A stretch of DNA of 64,000 nt from Davidsoniella eucalypti (lineage: Eukaryota; Ascomycota; Sordariomycetes; Microascales; Ceratocystidaceae): the NCBI GenBank assembly GCA_004009845.1, contig RMBW01000003.1, forward strand, positions 186,001 through 250,000, read 5' to 3'. The notes beneath the pieces are model-generated. The model saw nothing but the letters and a program-made list of their open reading frames with translations, ran no database searches and was not told the DNA's origin. Both the position numbers and the translations under genes were made by a program. Of the stretch, positions 12,107 through 22,798 are shown piece after piece. Position 1 is the stretch's first letter. Every line of letters begins with the position of its first letter.

Positions 12107-13904
12107 CTAGAAGTTTTCCTTGCCCCAGCGGAAGGAGAATCTATATTCGCGAGGTTAGTTAGTAAGCCGAGGTGAGCCAAAGGTAGGAGAGGAGGAGAGG
12201 AGGAGAGTTGGTTACTACTTACCCAGGATCACTGTATTTGTTGCAGTAGATGTGAAGAGCACTGCCGAGACCCTTCGGGCCGCAGAAGAAGACACCACAC
12301 TCGGCAGGCGAATGCAGCTTGCGGACACCGCGGAAGATCATGTCCCAGTTAGGACGGCCGAAGTTAGTCGGCGAGCGCAGACCGGTGATGGCATCGCGAT
12401 CGGCATTGGCGTCGTTGATCATGATGTTGGTAGCATCGTCAGCCTTGATCTTGGCAGTCAGGTAGGTGTGAATCTCGATACGGCCGTCGACATCCTGGGC
12501 CTCGATGGCCAGCAGCAGCGAACGGAACCACTCGAACGACCCAAAGTCACGGCAAACCCAGAAGAAGTACACCTTGCTCAGGCGCGTGCGCTCCTTGGGA
12601 TAGTTCATACGGTACCAGATGGACTTGAGGATGGAGGCAAACGGCGTAACGCCGATGCCGGCGCCGCAGAGCATCGAGACTTCGTACTTGAACACGTCTT
12701 CAGAGGCCGAGCCAAAGGGGCCGTCGACGTAGACGCGGGGGAGGACACGACGCAGGGCAGGATCGACGCCGTCACCGTTAGTGCCGACGACGTTGCTGCC
12801 CTTCTTGTCCTTGCCGCCCAGGTCGCAGCCCAGGACGGTGGCCAGCTCGCGGGTAAAGTCGCCGACGATGCGCACGTGGACCGAGATGTAGTCCTCTTCG
12901 GGCGCCGAGGTCAGCGTGAACGGGTGGTACTGCCACAGCGACACGGCAGGGCAGCACAGGAAGATGTACTGGCCGGCGCGGGTCTTGGTGTTCTCCTTCT
13001 TGATCTGGATCTCGCACACATTGCTCGGGTGGTGGATGACCTTGGACACGACCGTCTTGTGGCGGCCGCGGACTTCGCGGGCAATGCGCTCGGCCAGATA
13101 GGCAAAGCCGCCGTACATCCAGTACTGCCAGAAGACACCGACGGCGGTGGGGCCGACGGTGGTGCAGTAGGGCGCGAAGTCGGGCTGGATCATGCAGAAG
13201 GCGCCGTGGATGGCCCAGAAGAAGAAGAAGATGATGAACATGTGGTGGGTGTACCAGAAGCGCTCGTAGTTGGCACGGCGGGGCTTCTCAACCGACGTCA
13301 GCACCATGCCCATCAGCGCAATCAGCATGACGTAGCCGGTCCAGCCGGGGCCGGAGACCAGGTTGGCCACGAGGAAGCCGTAGATGCCGAGGTTGTTCTT
13401 GGCGGCGATCTGGGCCAGGTTGTTCCAATGGGCAATCGTGTGCACCCACGACCAGAAGACGATGGACCAGGCCGTGACGATGTGGAAGGTGATGTTCTTG
13501 TCGAACTGGATGATGCCGTTCAGCGGAGTCTGGCGGGCCAGCGAGATCAGCGTACGGCACACGGGGAAGAGAATCATGGCCACGTCGACGTGCAGGATCA
13601 GAGCCGCCGAACGCGCCACCGTGAAGGTGAAGCCAAAGGTGGACCGGGCCGTGACCAGGTTTTCCTTGCGGGCATAGTTGACGGCGGCCAGGGCAAAGAC
13701 AAGGCCCTGGATCAGGGCAAAGACAAAGACAAAGAAGCGGCGGTAGCCCTCGTTGACCATCCACCGGTCGAAGCGCTCCTTGGATGTAAGCTCCTTTTGC
13801 CGCTCCTGGGTCATCTCGCCCGAGAGCAGCATGCGCGTCAACGGAGTGCCTCTGGAGCGCTCTAACGGCTTCTCGGCGGCCGAGAACTGCGTGAAGCTAT
13901 TCAT
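12107..13904 (-). CDS. noxB: NADPH oxidase NoxB (Nox2 type), superoxide-generating flavocytochrome
   Basis: Membrane enzyme that moves electrons from NADPH through FAD and two haems to O2, giving superoxide. In filamentous ascomycetes NoxB acts with NoxR/Rac in spore germination and invasive growth. Exons 12223-13904 and 12107-12140 are joined across an 82-nt intron with a GTAAGT donor, CTAAC branch and TATAG acceptor, giving 571 residues. The 34-nt last exon supplies FSFRWGKENF, the conserved fungal Nox C-terminus. An N-terminal extension of about 45 residues ends in NEGYRR before TM1 and points to NoxB rather than NoxA. Haem-ligand-type histidines are H141, H155, H159, H220, H221 and H233. 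The FAD motif HPFT is at 327-330, the NADPH-binding GAGIGVTPF at 414-422 and CGPKGLG at 541-547. Coding GC is far above the flanks. GATA-like sites (TGATAG, CAGATAAG) lie about 20-40 nt upstream of the ATG. Confidence 0.95.
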
Positions 13905-14180
13905 GGCGCAGGCTGGTGCTACGTGATAGCTGGCAGATAAGAAAGGTTGTAGTGGGTGTCGGTCGATGTGGAGATCCCAGATCCCAGCTGTCGGCTAACA
14001 ATTAGCACTCGGATGAAGCCAAAGCTGCCCGAGTATTAGGAGATCGAGATAGCGGCTGTAGAGGTTGTATATCGGGGAAGGTTCCCCAAGACGGCTGGTA
14101 AGGAACGGAGTACGGAAGGGGCTGCGCTATTCAGAGCCTGCTGAACTGGCAAAGAAGGTGCATCCAATGTGGGCGATGTA

Positions 14181-14480
14181 GTAATATAAAAATAAAATAA
14201 AATGATAATAAAAAAGAGAATTATACAAGAAGAAGAGAAGTTGTTGGAGAAGGAAAGGATCCGAAAGAAAACAAAATAACAAAAAAACGATATAGAAAAC
14301 GAGAATCTAGTTGGGGTTATATTATATTATCGAGCTCAGCTCACGAAATAAACTTGCCATAACCGAGCAACGAAAGGACTGGAACTGCAGGAGAATCCAA
14401 GCAACTTGACTAAATATTAGCAGGCGTGATGACTAGAAAAGAAGGAAAAGGAAAGAAAGGAAGAAGAAGAAGAAGCAGTA
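14181..14480 (-). promoter_or_regulatory. pyrimidine-rich upstream tracts of noxB
   Basis: The plus strand shows purine-rich blocks at about 14181-14300 and 14435-14480 (repeats of GAAGAA and GGAAAG), so the noxB sense strand is CT-rich 280-580 nt before its ATG. This resembles the tracts upstream of three other genes in the window. A promoter or long-leader role is inferred from position and composition only. Confidence 0.4.
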
Positions 14481-14584
14481 ACACAGAGAAACGGGGATGT
14501 GTGCCAGACAAATAGTAAAAAGCCCAGTAAGAAAAGAAAGCGCTACTGTTTCTGTTTGGCTGTCTCTTGTGCCTTGTCTACCAT

Positions 14585-14629
14585 TACTACTACTGCTGCT
14601 GCTACTGCTGCTACTGCTGCTACTGCTAC
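14585..14629. repeat. CTG/CTA trinucleotide microsatellite
   Basis: About fifteen CTG and CTA triplets alternate in a row (CTACTGCTG pattern), 680 nt upstream of the noxB ATG. It falls in a short plus-strand open frame, but the codons either side give no recognisable protein, so it is treated as a non-coding triplet repeat. Confidence 0.85.
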
Positions 14630-15163
14630 ACTACTATGGTTCATCCGTCTGAGGAGGCCTAGGGAAGGGGCAAAGCCGAAACATCGGCGGTGACAACCTT
14701 GCTGAAGCTTTATTCTTCCTGAACAGCAAGCAGGACAATAAAACAAAAGCAACGAACAAGCCAAAGTGACAATGACGGTCAAAGAACCAACGCTTTTTTT
14801 TTTCCCGCTATTGCTAATATCTTGGTCTTCTTTAGACATGGCCCAAGGCAGGGGTCAGTGTCAGAGACACAGCAAATCAGGCTCTCGATCCTGGTCCCAG
14901 ACCAGCCCAGGCCTTTCGTCTCAGCAGGCTTGCTTAGTTGTAAGACCGAGAAGAAGAAGTGACGGGCTCTACATACATGTAACTACTAAGAAGACTACTA
15001 AGAGAACACACCAAGTAGGAAGATAATAGCACAGGTCGAGTTGGCTGTCTACTTGGTAGGCGAGAAGGGCGATCAAACAGTAGACCTACGTAAGTGCTCT
15101 CTAATATATGATCAACGAGAACAAAAAAAAAGAAAATGTTGCCGAGATTGTGTGGGTTGGCAC

Positions 15164-15165
<2 letters not shown>

Positions 15166-15199
<34 letters not shown>

Positions 15200-15205
15200 T
15201 TATGT

Positions 15206-15237
<32 letters not shown>
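15166..15237. repeat. homopolymer T27, (TA)11 and T9 block
   Basis: A 27-nt run of T (15166-15192) is followed by AT-rich sequence, eleven TA units (15207-15228) and nine more T. It is the longest homopolymer/dinucleotide block seen in the window. Its exact length is likely to vary between isolates or to suffer from sequencing slippage. Confidence 0.9.
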
Positions 15238-15238
<1 letters not shown>

Positions 15239-18200
15239 CCGCGAGAAACGGTGATAAACTGAAGCATACGGGGCCGTTAAAATGAGGCTCAAAGTTAGAC
15301 GGCTTTAAAAACGATAGAACTGGATGCTACAACTTGGCAATATCAGATCATCCAGGCCAGGGAATCACATATTTTGTCCTGTTCTTTTCTTTTCTTCTCC
15401 TTCTTCCCTTCTGTCTCGTCACGGATAAGACCTTCACTATATGCAGTAATATGCATATCATCCTGGCAAGTCTGGTCGTCCATTGGCCGACTAGCCAATG
15501 ATATCTACAGAGTGTCATATCATGGCTACATACGTAATACGTTCTTACCAATTAACCGCGCACAACGGCGACTTTATTTTAATTTTAATTTTATACTTTC
15601 TCTATCCGTTCAGTTTCTTCGTGACTTTCGACTTTGATCAGGCAATTCTATCCCTTCCAAACTTGAGTGGCGGTTTCGAAACATACAGATAATAGTCTCG
15701 ACTCAACCGCCCATGGCCTGTAGCCAAGTTTTCTTCTTCTTTTTCCTTTTCCTCCCCCCTCTCGTCTTGCTTCTTGATAGCTAAAAGGAAACACATTGTC
15801 ATGTTAGATGCTTGTTTCAGCTCGTGATCCTAGTGGGCCGATGTCCCTGAGAACTGCGACGCTATCAAATCTGTATGCCTGTCCTCTTCTTTTTTTTTTT
15901 CTTCCTTATTACTTTCAGAGGTCCCTGGGTAAAAAGAATTAGTGCGTTGCCACTGTAAAAAAAAGAATTGCTCGCTACAACTTTAATAATGCCCTAGAAG
16001 CGCCCCTGCAACAACTTGGCTTCCATCCTTCCATCCTTCTGCGCCAAAATCAACGACGTCTCTGTGAGTATTGATCAACTATTCATACGAATATAACACA
16101 ATGATACAGAGGCCCTTGACTCTATTGACTATGATATAGCTAGCCTTAAGCACAGAACAGCTCCAAATATACACAAGTACCAGCAATGAATACAGGCCCA
16201 AGGCGCTTCCCGCTTTGACAGGCTCAGCGCTTGCTACCTTTTGCCCAGGGTCGAAGAACTTCGTCGTTACTCATGTCGCGTCGCAGCTTCATCGTGTTTC
16301 GTCAGGGGTCGCCATTCTCCATCTTCATTCTCGCAAATAAGAGCATTCGTCAACTAGAATGTCAGTACATATAATGACAGCTGTCTGAGACGTCAGACGT
16401 TGGCTACTTGACCAGTCTTTTTCATCATTTTTTTTTCAATGCAGATAACCCATGATCTCAGCTGTTTATCGCACGTTTAACAGGCAAATAGGAATTCTTG
16501 ATTCTAGCTTACAGGCGGATAGGAGAGCTAAGCTTTTCCAACCATCTCTACCGTCCTCATGGCGATCCCGAACCCCCGATGCCAATTTATTGTACAACTG
16601 GCCATACTGATTCTCATCTACCCTTCGGAAATGGACTTTGACTCAAACAAGTTTGTTTGGGGATACAAAACCCGCATCCTTGGCAAATACGCCTACTGTA
16701 ATTGTAGTTGTATATGAGCATACGGATATGCTTCCATGGAGTAGCAATCTGGCATTCTCTTGGTCGTGTCCTCGGAGAAATAAAAAAGTAAAAATGATCA
16801 AATACCTACATTATGTAACTATGTATATCCTGAAAATGGTCCAAGGACCAGTTACAACTAGGCCACCATTGTATATCTCGGCCTCTAACCTAGTCTATTA
16901 TCTACAGATGGACCAGACTTACGCTACTAATATATATATGTTCCTATCTGCGAAATCTCATGTCGTTTCTATGACACAATGTGCTACTATACAGCCCAGG
17001 GTCACGCTATCCAACACAACACCATCAGACCATCTCATTATGTATTCTGTGCCTATAAAGGAACCCAAAACCAGTAGTAAAAAAGCCGTCTTAATCCCCA
17101 GATCCACAGAGACTGTTTGCCGTTTTATGGTGATGACATTAACATGATTTGATCAACGACATTGAATGTTGGCATATAACGATAGGGTTAGCGGATATGA
17201 TGTAAGTTGACATAGTCAATAGCCAACTTTGAAATTTTCAAACTTCAGTCAAAGGAGCACTCTTGTATCCGAGTAAAAGTTGCATAAACCACCGAGTTCC
17301 CATATAAGTCACACACAGTAGAATACGCGCTTATATCAGTTGAGCCGCCTCCTCTATCCCCGCCGACCTCATCTCCCGACCTTGAGCGTCGTCTTTGACT
17401 TTGATCAGATATTTTGACTTTTCCATACCCTATCCCTTCGTTGGATAATGCAGGGCAAAAAAGATAAAACCAAAAGCTGACTAAAACTTGATGTTCCAAT
17501 TAGAAATAGTTACTTGGATAAAAAAAAAAGAAAAGAAAAAAAAGAAAAGGAAAATGACAACTTTAGGCTCTAGAACAGAACAATGCCCATTGTCAAACCG
17601 TCCGAAACAAAAAAGCTTCACTATTGAACCTGGCCTAATCCCCAGTATAGCGACGTAACCTTTCTCATGCTGTTTTAATTGAGCACGGGTAAGTTCGGTG
17701 CTTTGTCAGGCATTTCTTATTTTTCCATATGTTTTCATTTTGCTACTCGAGGAACCTAAGGTTTATTCCAAAGCAGGAACCAACCAATCCTTTCTAAACA
17801 AATCATTTGTGTAAGTACCCAGGTGCTTTTGAACAAAATACATATTGATTTTGCAAAATGACACTCTATCTACGGTAGAAGAAGAAGAAAGACTTCAATA
17901 GCCGCCTATCCACCGACAAAAGAACACAATAGAAAAATAAAAGATTGATATATACTCGATTAGCATTCGACTCCCAATAAACTCACCGAGACATCTAAAC
18001 TCCAAGATATCCGGATAAGTGTCATTGCTGAACACATCAGTTCTACAGTAGTATATACACTCCCTTAACCACCTAATAAAGAATGTACATACATACAGTA
18101 GTCAATCCATCCCTGGAAACATAAAAATCATAACCCGGTATATGTATAACACTTGATAAATGGCGCGAGGTTTTTCTATGCCAGAGTGACTCAAAAATGT

Positions 18201-18671
18201 ACGAATATGACAAAGCTATAACTAATGTAACATGTAGTAGTTAATATACCCTAACCGTCCCTTGAAATGGGGAAAATGATATGCTTTAACCAACGCTCGG
18301 TGCAGTTTTTAGATCAAGTTTACTTCATACATATGTACATTACATAATTCAATACGAGATGTGGCGATATTTGGTCTCACTTGGATATGCTCCTATAATG
18401 CCATAGTAGGGTTGTTTGGGAGCATAAACTTCATAAATATTTGCACCGAGTAGTAATAAAACATAATGGTAGGCTCAAAAAACGCACAAATAATGTAAAC
18501 AGAAAAGGAGTATGCGCAAGTGTTCAACACTGGCCAGTCCGAATACTATTGACTGAAGGGAATGCATATGTATCATCTCCACCACCTGTACAAGTAAGTC
18601 ATATAATAATCTTGCACACCATTACGCGCCGAGTCCGCAGCTCCGACCGCATCTAGCGGTTGAGAGAGAAC

Positions 18672-19646
18672 TTAAATAGCGTACTTTCTCGTCCACTCGC
18701 GGGCCGTAGACTCGTACCGCGTACGATCAGTCTTGTAGAGATGCGCGATCTCGGGGACCAGCGGGTCGTCGGGATTGGGGTCAGTCAGCATAGAGCAGAT
18801 TGACAGTAGGACTATTGGAAAAATGTTAAGATCGATTGTTGGCCAATGTTTTTTTTGAGTTACACGAGATATAAAGTTAGACTTACCCTTGGAGATGGTC
18901 AGAGCAGGGCTCCACTGATCACGCAGGATATCTAGGCAGATGCTGCCGTTTGAGTTGATGTTGGGGTGGTAGATGCGGGTAGTGAAAGAGACCTTCGGGG
19001 GCTTGAACGGGTAGTCTGTGGGGAAGTGAATGCTTAGGAAGAAAACACCGTCGGCGTAAGGAGATTCGCCCTGTGAGCTGTTAGTATTCTGTAACTCATT
19101 TTTGTATTTAAGTTCTGCGACTTACGGGACCCATGATAGTAGCCTGCCAGTGGAACTACGAGAACAAAATGTTAGTATCCATAATTGGGATCAAATAGAT
19201 TCTTGGCTGTCATCATACCAGATCATCACCCTGAGGACCAGCAGAGCAAGAGGAGGGTGGGTCGCTATAAAAAGGTTAGCAAAATAAATGATGAGAACCA
19301 CGCCATACGACTATTGTTAGACTTTTGATATCAGAGAATATTTTGCCAATACCACAATGCGATTTGTATTCCGCGTTGTAGATATATCATCTTGTTGTGC
19401 GGGAAGGCTCTACCTGAAGCAACCCCGCATCACGGGTCGCCCCGCCCGCATACATCGAGCCAACAGATATTCACCTCGATGAGATGTATATAGAGTGACA
19501 TATGACAACTAGCCATGAGGATTTGGCATAATATTCTCTTATCAAAAAGCCATAGCCAAGCTAGCAATGGCAGCGCGATTGGATATCAGGACGATAACTT
19601 ACCGACCGAGGTCAGCGAGTTCCTTGTTAATGCGCTTCAGAGCCAT
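18672..19646 (-). CDS. ubc4: Ubc4/Ubc5-type E2 ubiquitin-conjugating enzyme
   Basis: E2 enzyme that takes ubiquitin from E1 on its active cysteine and passes it, with E3 ligases, to short-lived and misfolded proteins. The exons are 19603-19646, 19219-19264, 19126-19155, 18887-19070 and 18672-18811. They join in phase to exactly 147 residues, the normal family length. Introns are 338, 63, 55 and 75 nt, all GT-AG, the second with a TACTAAC branch. Visible family marks are N-terminal MALKRINKEL, RDPPSSCSAGP, the catalytic triad region HPN at 75-77, active-site C85 in NGSICLDIL, TDPNPDDPLVPEIA near 111-124, and C-terminal EWTRKYAI. The small exons hide it from single-frame searches. The first intron is several times longer than the others. 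Upstream is a CT-rich sense strand. The identification is nearly certain; the choice between Ubc4 and Ubc5 naming is arbitrary for a single-copy fungal gene. Confidence 0.97.
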
Positions 19647-21361
19647 TGTGTATTATGAATATATGAGGGTATCGAGATGGACGCTTCCAGTAGGTCTAAT
19701 AAGAGAAGATAGCCAAGGTTAGCTTGACGGCTGTGGTAGAACAATCAACAACGACCAGAAGGCTGATAGTGGGAGATGTGAGGCTGATGCCGACGGCGAC
19801 CCTGTACAAGGCAGAACCGTGGATGCCGTGAACGAGCAGGAGCGGCACAAGACCAAATAGGCCAAATGGTGAGAGACAAAGAGGGAGTCAAAGAGCCTTA
19901 TATTAGTTCTATTAGGACTGGACGTACTGCGTAGTGAGGAGGGGTAATAGGTGGAATGAATGTGCAGCAAAGACAGGTAATGAGGCACAAGATGTCGAGT
20001 AAAAAAAAAACAGAGATGGTATCGTTAGAACAAGGTACGCTGGGTTGCCAGGATTTATGGAGAACGGCAGTAAAGAGGATCGATGATGATAGGAGAAGGA
20101 AAAGAGGGAAAAAAGCAAAAGAGAGAGAGGAGGAAAAGCACAGTAATGACGACGAACAAAAAGAATGCAAAAGAAGGCAGGAGGCGCCAGTGCCTGAAGA
20201 GTACTTTCTAACTGAGTACACTGTGTACTTTCTGTCACTAGACAGTGCGCAGCTGGCTGTAACCAAGTGGGGTCTCGGATACGGACAGCTGCCCAATGCA
20301 AGGTTTCAAAGCTCTTTGCAGCTGCTTGCAGATGGGCAAACGCCGCCACAGCTGGTGTGGCGCTTGTTTTGCGTGAGGCGTTCACGCTTCCCTGAGCAAC
20401 TAATACATGACATTAATTAGCTGGTAGAAGTTTAACCAACATTGACATATCATCTACTGAGCCCAATCCAGAGACTCATGACGCTCTCTTCGCACCCCGT
20501 ATGGAACGTCCTAAAACATCACTATCGGCGGCTATCGTGGTCTTACTGCTCATCAATCAATGCATGGCCAACCCCAGCCCAGCTTCAGCTTGGGCTGGAG
20601 CGCTTCACCGTAGTGCAGTTGAATGATGCCCCGTCCCCACACAGCCCCGCAAAGTACACTGTGGCACTGGGCCAGACGACACTGGGTACATACGTAGACA
20701 TGTCACCACAATGCAAAATTATACACAATGTCCTATTCACAAAGGTACCGGATTATCTCACTAGCCCCTAGTTGACTTTCTAGATCATGCTCTGGCTTTT
20801 CTAGCATATACATACTATATTAACCCTTAGAAAGTTTATGACTTTTTTTTTTTGATATGTATGTAAACAAAGGTTGATAGAAAAACGGGGTTTGTACGGA
20901 AGAAGCCATAAAGTCTACGAACTGCGCTATTTAGGAAATAATGTGGCTGGATACGTTTATCAGCATTGTTTGTGTAATGCCGGGTGTGTAGGCATCTTAA
21001 TGGGATATACAACACACAATATGGCAAACAATGGCCGGTCACAAATCGTACTAACCCGAGCAAACAACATCTATAATCCCCAGCTGTTTCCTTATATTAG
21101 CCTATGAACTGTTGCCGATATATGAGTTAACTATGTTTGGTATTGTTTGTATCTACCTATCCTGCCAAAATGTGAAAGCAAGTCAAGACACACAAGTCTC
21201 AGCACAACTACAATCTCGGCTGGAAACATCTGCAAGAGGAACAGTCAAGTGATATTTCTTGCATGTCGTTTGATCATGATGTGTACATCTATATATTCCG
21301 CAATGTACGAAGCATGATAATGAACTACCAAAATGGCCGTTTATGTGAGTACATGGTGTAA
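19647..21361. other. intergenic, 1.7 kb between ubc4 and the acyl-CoA dehydrogenase gene
   Basis: The left half is the likely ubc4 promoter and is richer in GC than the right half. The right half, next to the dehydrogenase stop, is AT-rich. The plus-strand open frame 19956-20420 is Lys/Glu/Arg-rich because it crosses the purine tract and has no recognisable domain. No RNA gene was seen. Confidence 0.5.
20078..20140 (-). promoter_or_regulatory. pyrimidine-rich tract upstream of ubc4
   Basis: The plus strand is almost purely A/G here, so the ubc4 sense strand is CT-rich about 430-490 nt before the ATG. Such tracts are frequent in strongly expressed fungal genes. Open frames over this tract on both strands (132-157 codons) are by-products of its composition. 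Confidence 0.4.
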
Positions 21362-22798
21362 CTAACAGAAGGCCTGGTAGCCAGTGATGGCCCGACCTAA
21401 GATGAGACCTTGAGAATATGATGGTTAGTGTCACGTCTACAAAGAGATATATATAATGCCATTCTGATTTGATAAGTATAACATACCATGTATATCACTC
21501 TGACCTTCGTAGGTCTGTGTGACAAAGAGGTTGGCTACATGGCGGCCGATATGGTACTCGTCACTGACAGCATTTCCTCCCAGAATTTCCTGCAAGATTC
21601 TAGCATTCTTCAAAGCTAAATCACAGTTCTGACGCTTAACGATGCTGATCATCTCTGGTGTTACTAAGCCTTGATCCTTTAGCTTCGCGACCTGAATGGT
21701 AGCAAGAGTGCAGTATGCCGCATCAGATACTGCGTCAGCAATCTTCTTCTGGATCAGTTGGTACTTGGCTAGTGGGTTGCCTTTGAATTGTTTACGCTCA
21801 AGGGCGTATGTGCGCGCACGATTGATACAATCTTCTAGAGAGCCGACGACACCCATGGCGATACCAAGACGGGCGGAACTTAGGCAGGAAAAGGGGCCAC
21901 GCAGTCCCTCAATGTCGGGAAACATGTTCTCTTTGGGCACGGGGCAGTTTTCCATCATGATCATGCCAGTGATGGATGCCCGCAGTCCTGTCTTATGAGG
22001 AATCTTGGGAGTCTCAAGTGTTCCTGGGGGACAATCCTTGCGTTCGACCAAGAAGCCGCGAATCTTGCCAGTCTCCTCTAGCTTAGCCCAAATCATCATG
22101 ACATCAGAGATCGGCGAGTTAGTGATCCAAGTCTTGGTTCCCGATAGAAGGTATACGCCTTCCTTTGTCGGATGCGGCTTGGCGACGGTCTCCATACTAC
22201 CCGGGTCACTTCCGTGGTTAGGCTCCGTTAGGCCGAAGCAGCCAATAAGTTCACCAGTAGCCATAGCCGGGAGGAAACGCTCCTTTTGCTCCACGCTTCC
22301 CCATTGGTCGATGCCACCCATGACCAGTGATGACTGAACAGACATTCCTGAACGGTAGCCACTATCAACTCTCTCAACAGCCTTTGTGATCATGCAGTTG
22401 GCCACAGTGCTGACGCCGGCACAGCCATAGCCTTGGATGCTAGAGCCCAAAAGACCCAGTTCGCCCATTTCCCGCAAGATGTTGCGGTCATAGTTTTCGT
22501 TACGGTATGCCTCTAGTATATAGTCAGCCAGTGTTACTTAGATCCTGCTTATATGAAAAAACGAAAGCTTACCGAGAACCCTAGGTTGAAGATGCTCTTG
22601 GGCATATTTCTCTGCCGTTTCAGAGATGGCCAACTCCTCTTCAGTCAGTAAGTTCTTGCTTAGCAATGGGTCTTCCCAGTCAAATGCGGGACTGCTCTGG
22701 GATGCAAGTCCGCGGCTAAGAAGCGTGGAGGGCCCTGACACATAAGCTTCGGGAATACGGCGCAACCGCAGGGGACGAGAGAGTAGTGAAAAACGCAT
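21362..22798 (-). CDS. GCDH: glutaryl-CoA dehydrogenase, mitochondrial (acyl-CoA dehydrogenase family)
   Basis: FAD enzyme that oxidises and decarboxylates glutaryl-CoA to crotonyl-CoA in lysine, hydroxylysine and tryptophan breakdown in the mitochondrial matrix. Exons are 22573-22798, 21487-22512 and 21362-21408, giving 432 residues. Introns are 60 and 78 nt with GTAAGC and GTATGT donors and CTAG/CAAG acceptors. The ATG at 22798 starts an Arg-rich presequence (MRFSLLSRPLRLRR) suited to mitochondrial import; the open frame extends further upstream only without an ATG. Family marks are FDWEDPLL, GYGCAGVST, ERVDSGYRSGMSVQSSLVM, GCFGLTEPNHGSDP, GTKTWITNSP, and catalytic Glu at about 411 in TYEGQSDIHG. 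The 47-nt last exon encodes GLILGRAITGYQAFC. The VDSGYRS..SVQSS signature separates it from other acyl-CoA dehydrogenases. It is tandem with ubc4, but no functional link is apparent. Confidence 0.93.

Larger units (their letters stand above)
13905..18671. other. intergenic, 4.8 kb: noxB promoter side and ubc4 3' flank
   Basis: No gene is supported beyond the listed repeats and upstream tracts. A 169-codon open frame at 16638-17147 begins with TTG, has no domain and lies in AT-rich sequence; it is judged chance. The right end (about 17,500-18,670) is A/T-rich and empty of recognisable features. Confidence 0.5.

Noticed and set aside
12252..13865. 537-codon open frame on plus, opposite noxB
   Set aside because: It exactly shadows the noxB exon. 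The strong third-position GC bias of noxB removes stops from the antisense frame, and the product (Asp/Gly/His/Val-rich) matches no family.
16638..17147. 169-codon plus frame
   Set aside because: Begins at TTG, has random-looking composition and no homology I can recognise, and lies in A/T-rich intergenic DNA.
19898..20420. Frames of 132-157 codons on both strands upstream of ubc4
   Set aside because: They cross the purine-rich promoter tract, overlap each other on opposite strands and contain no domain.
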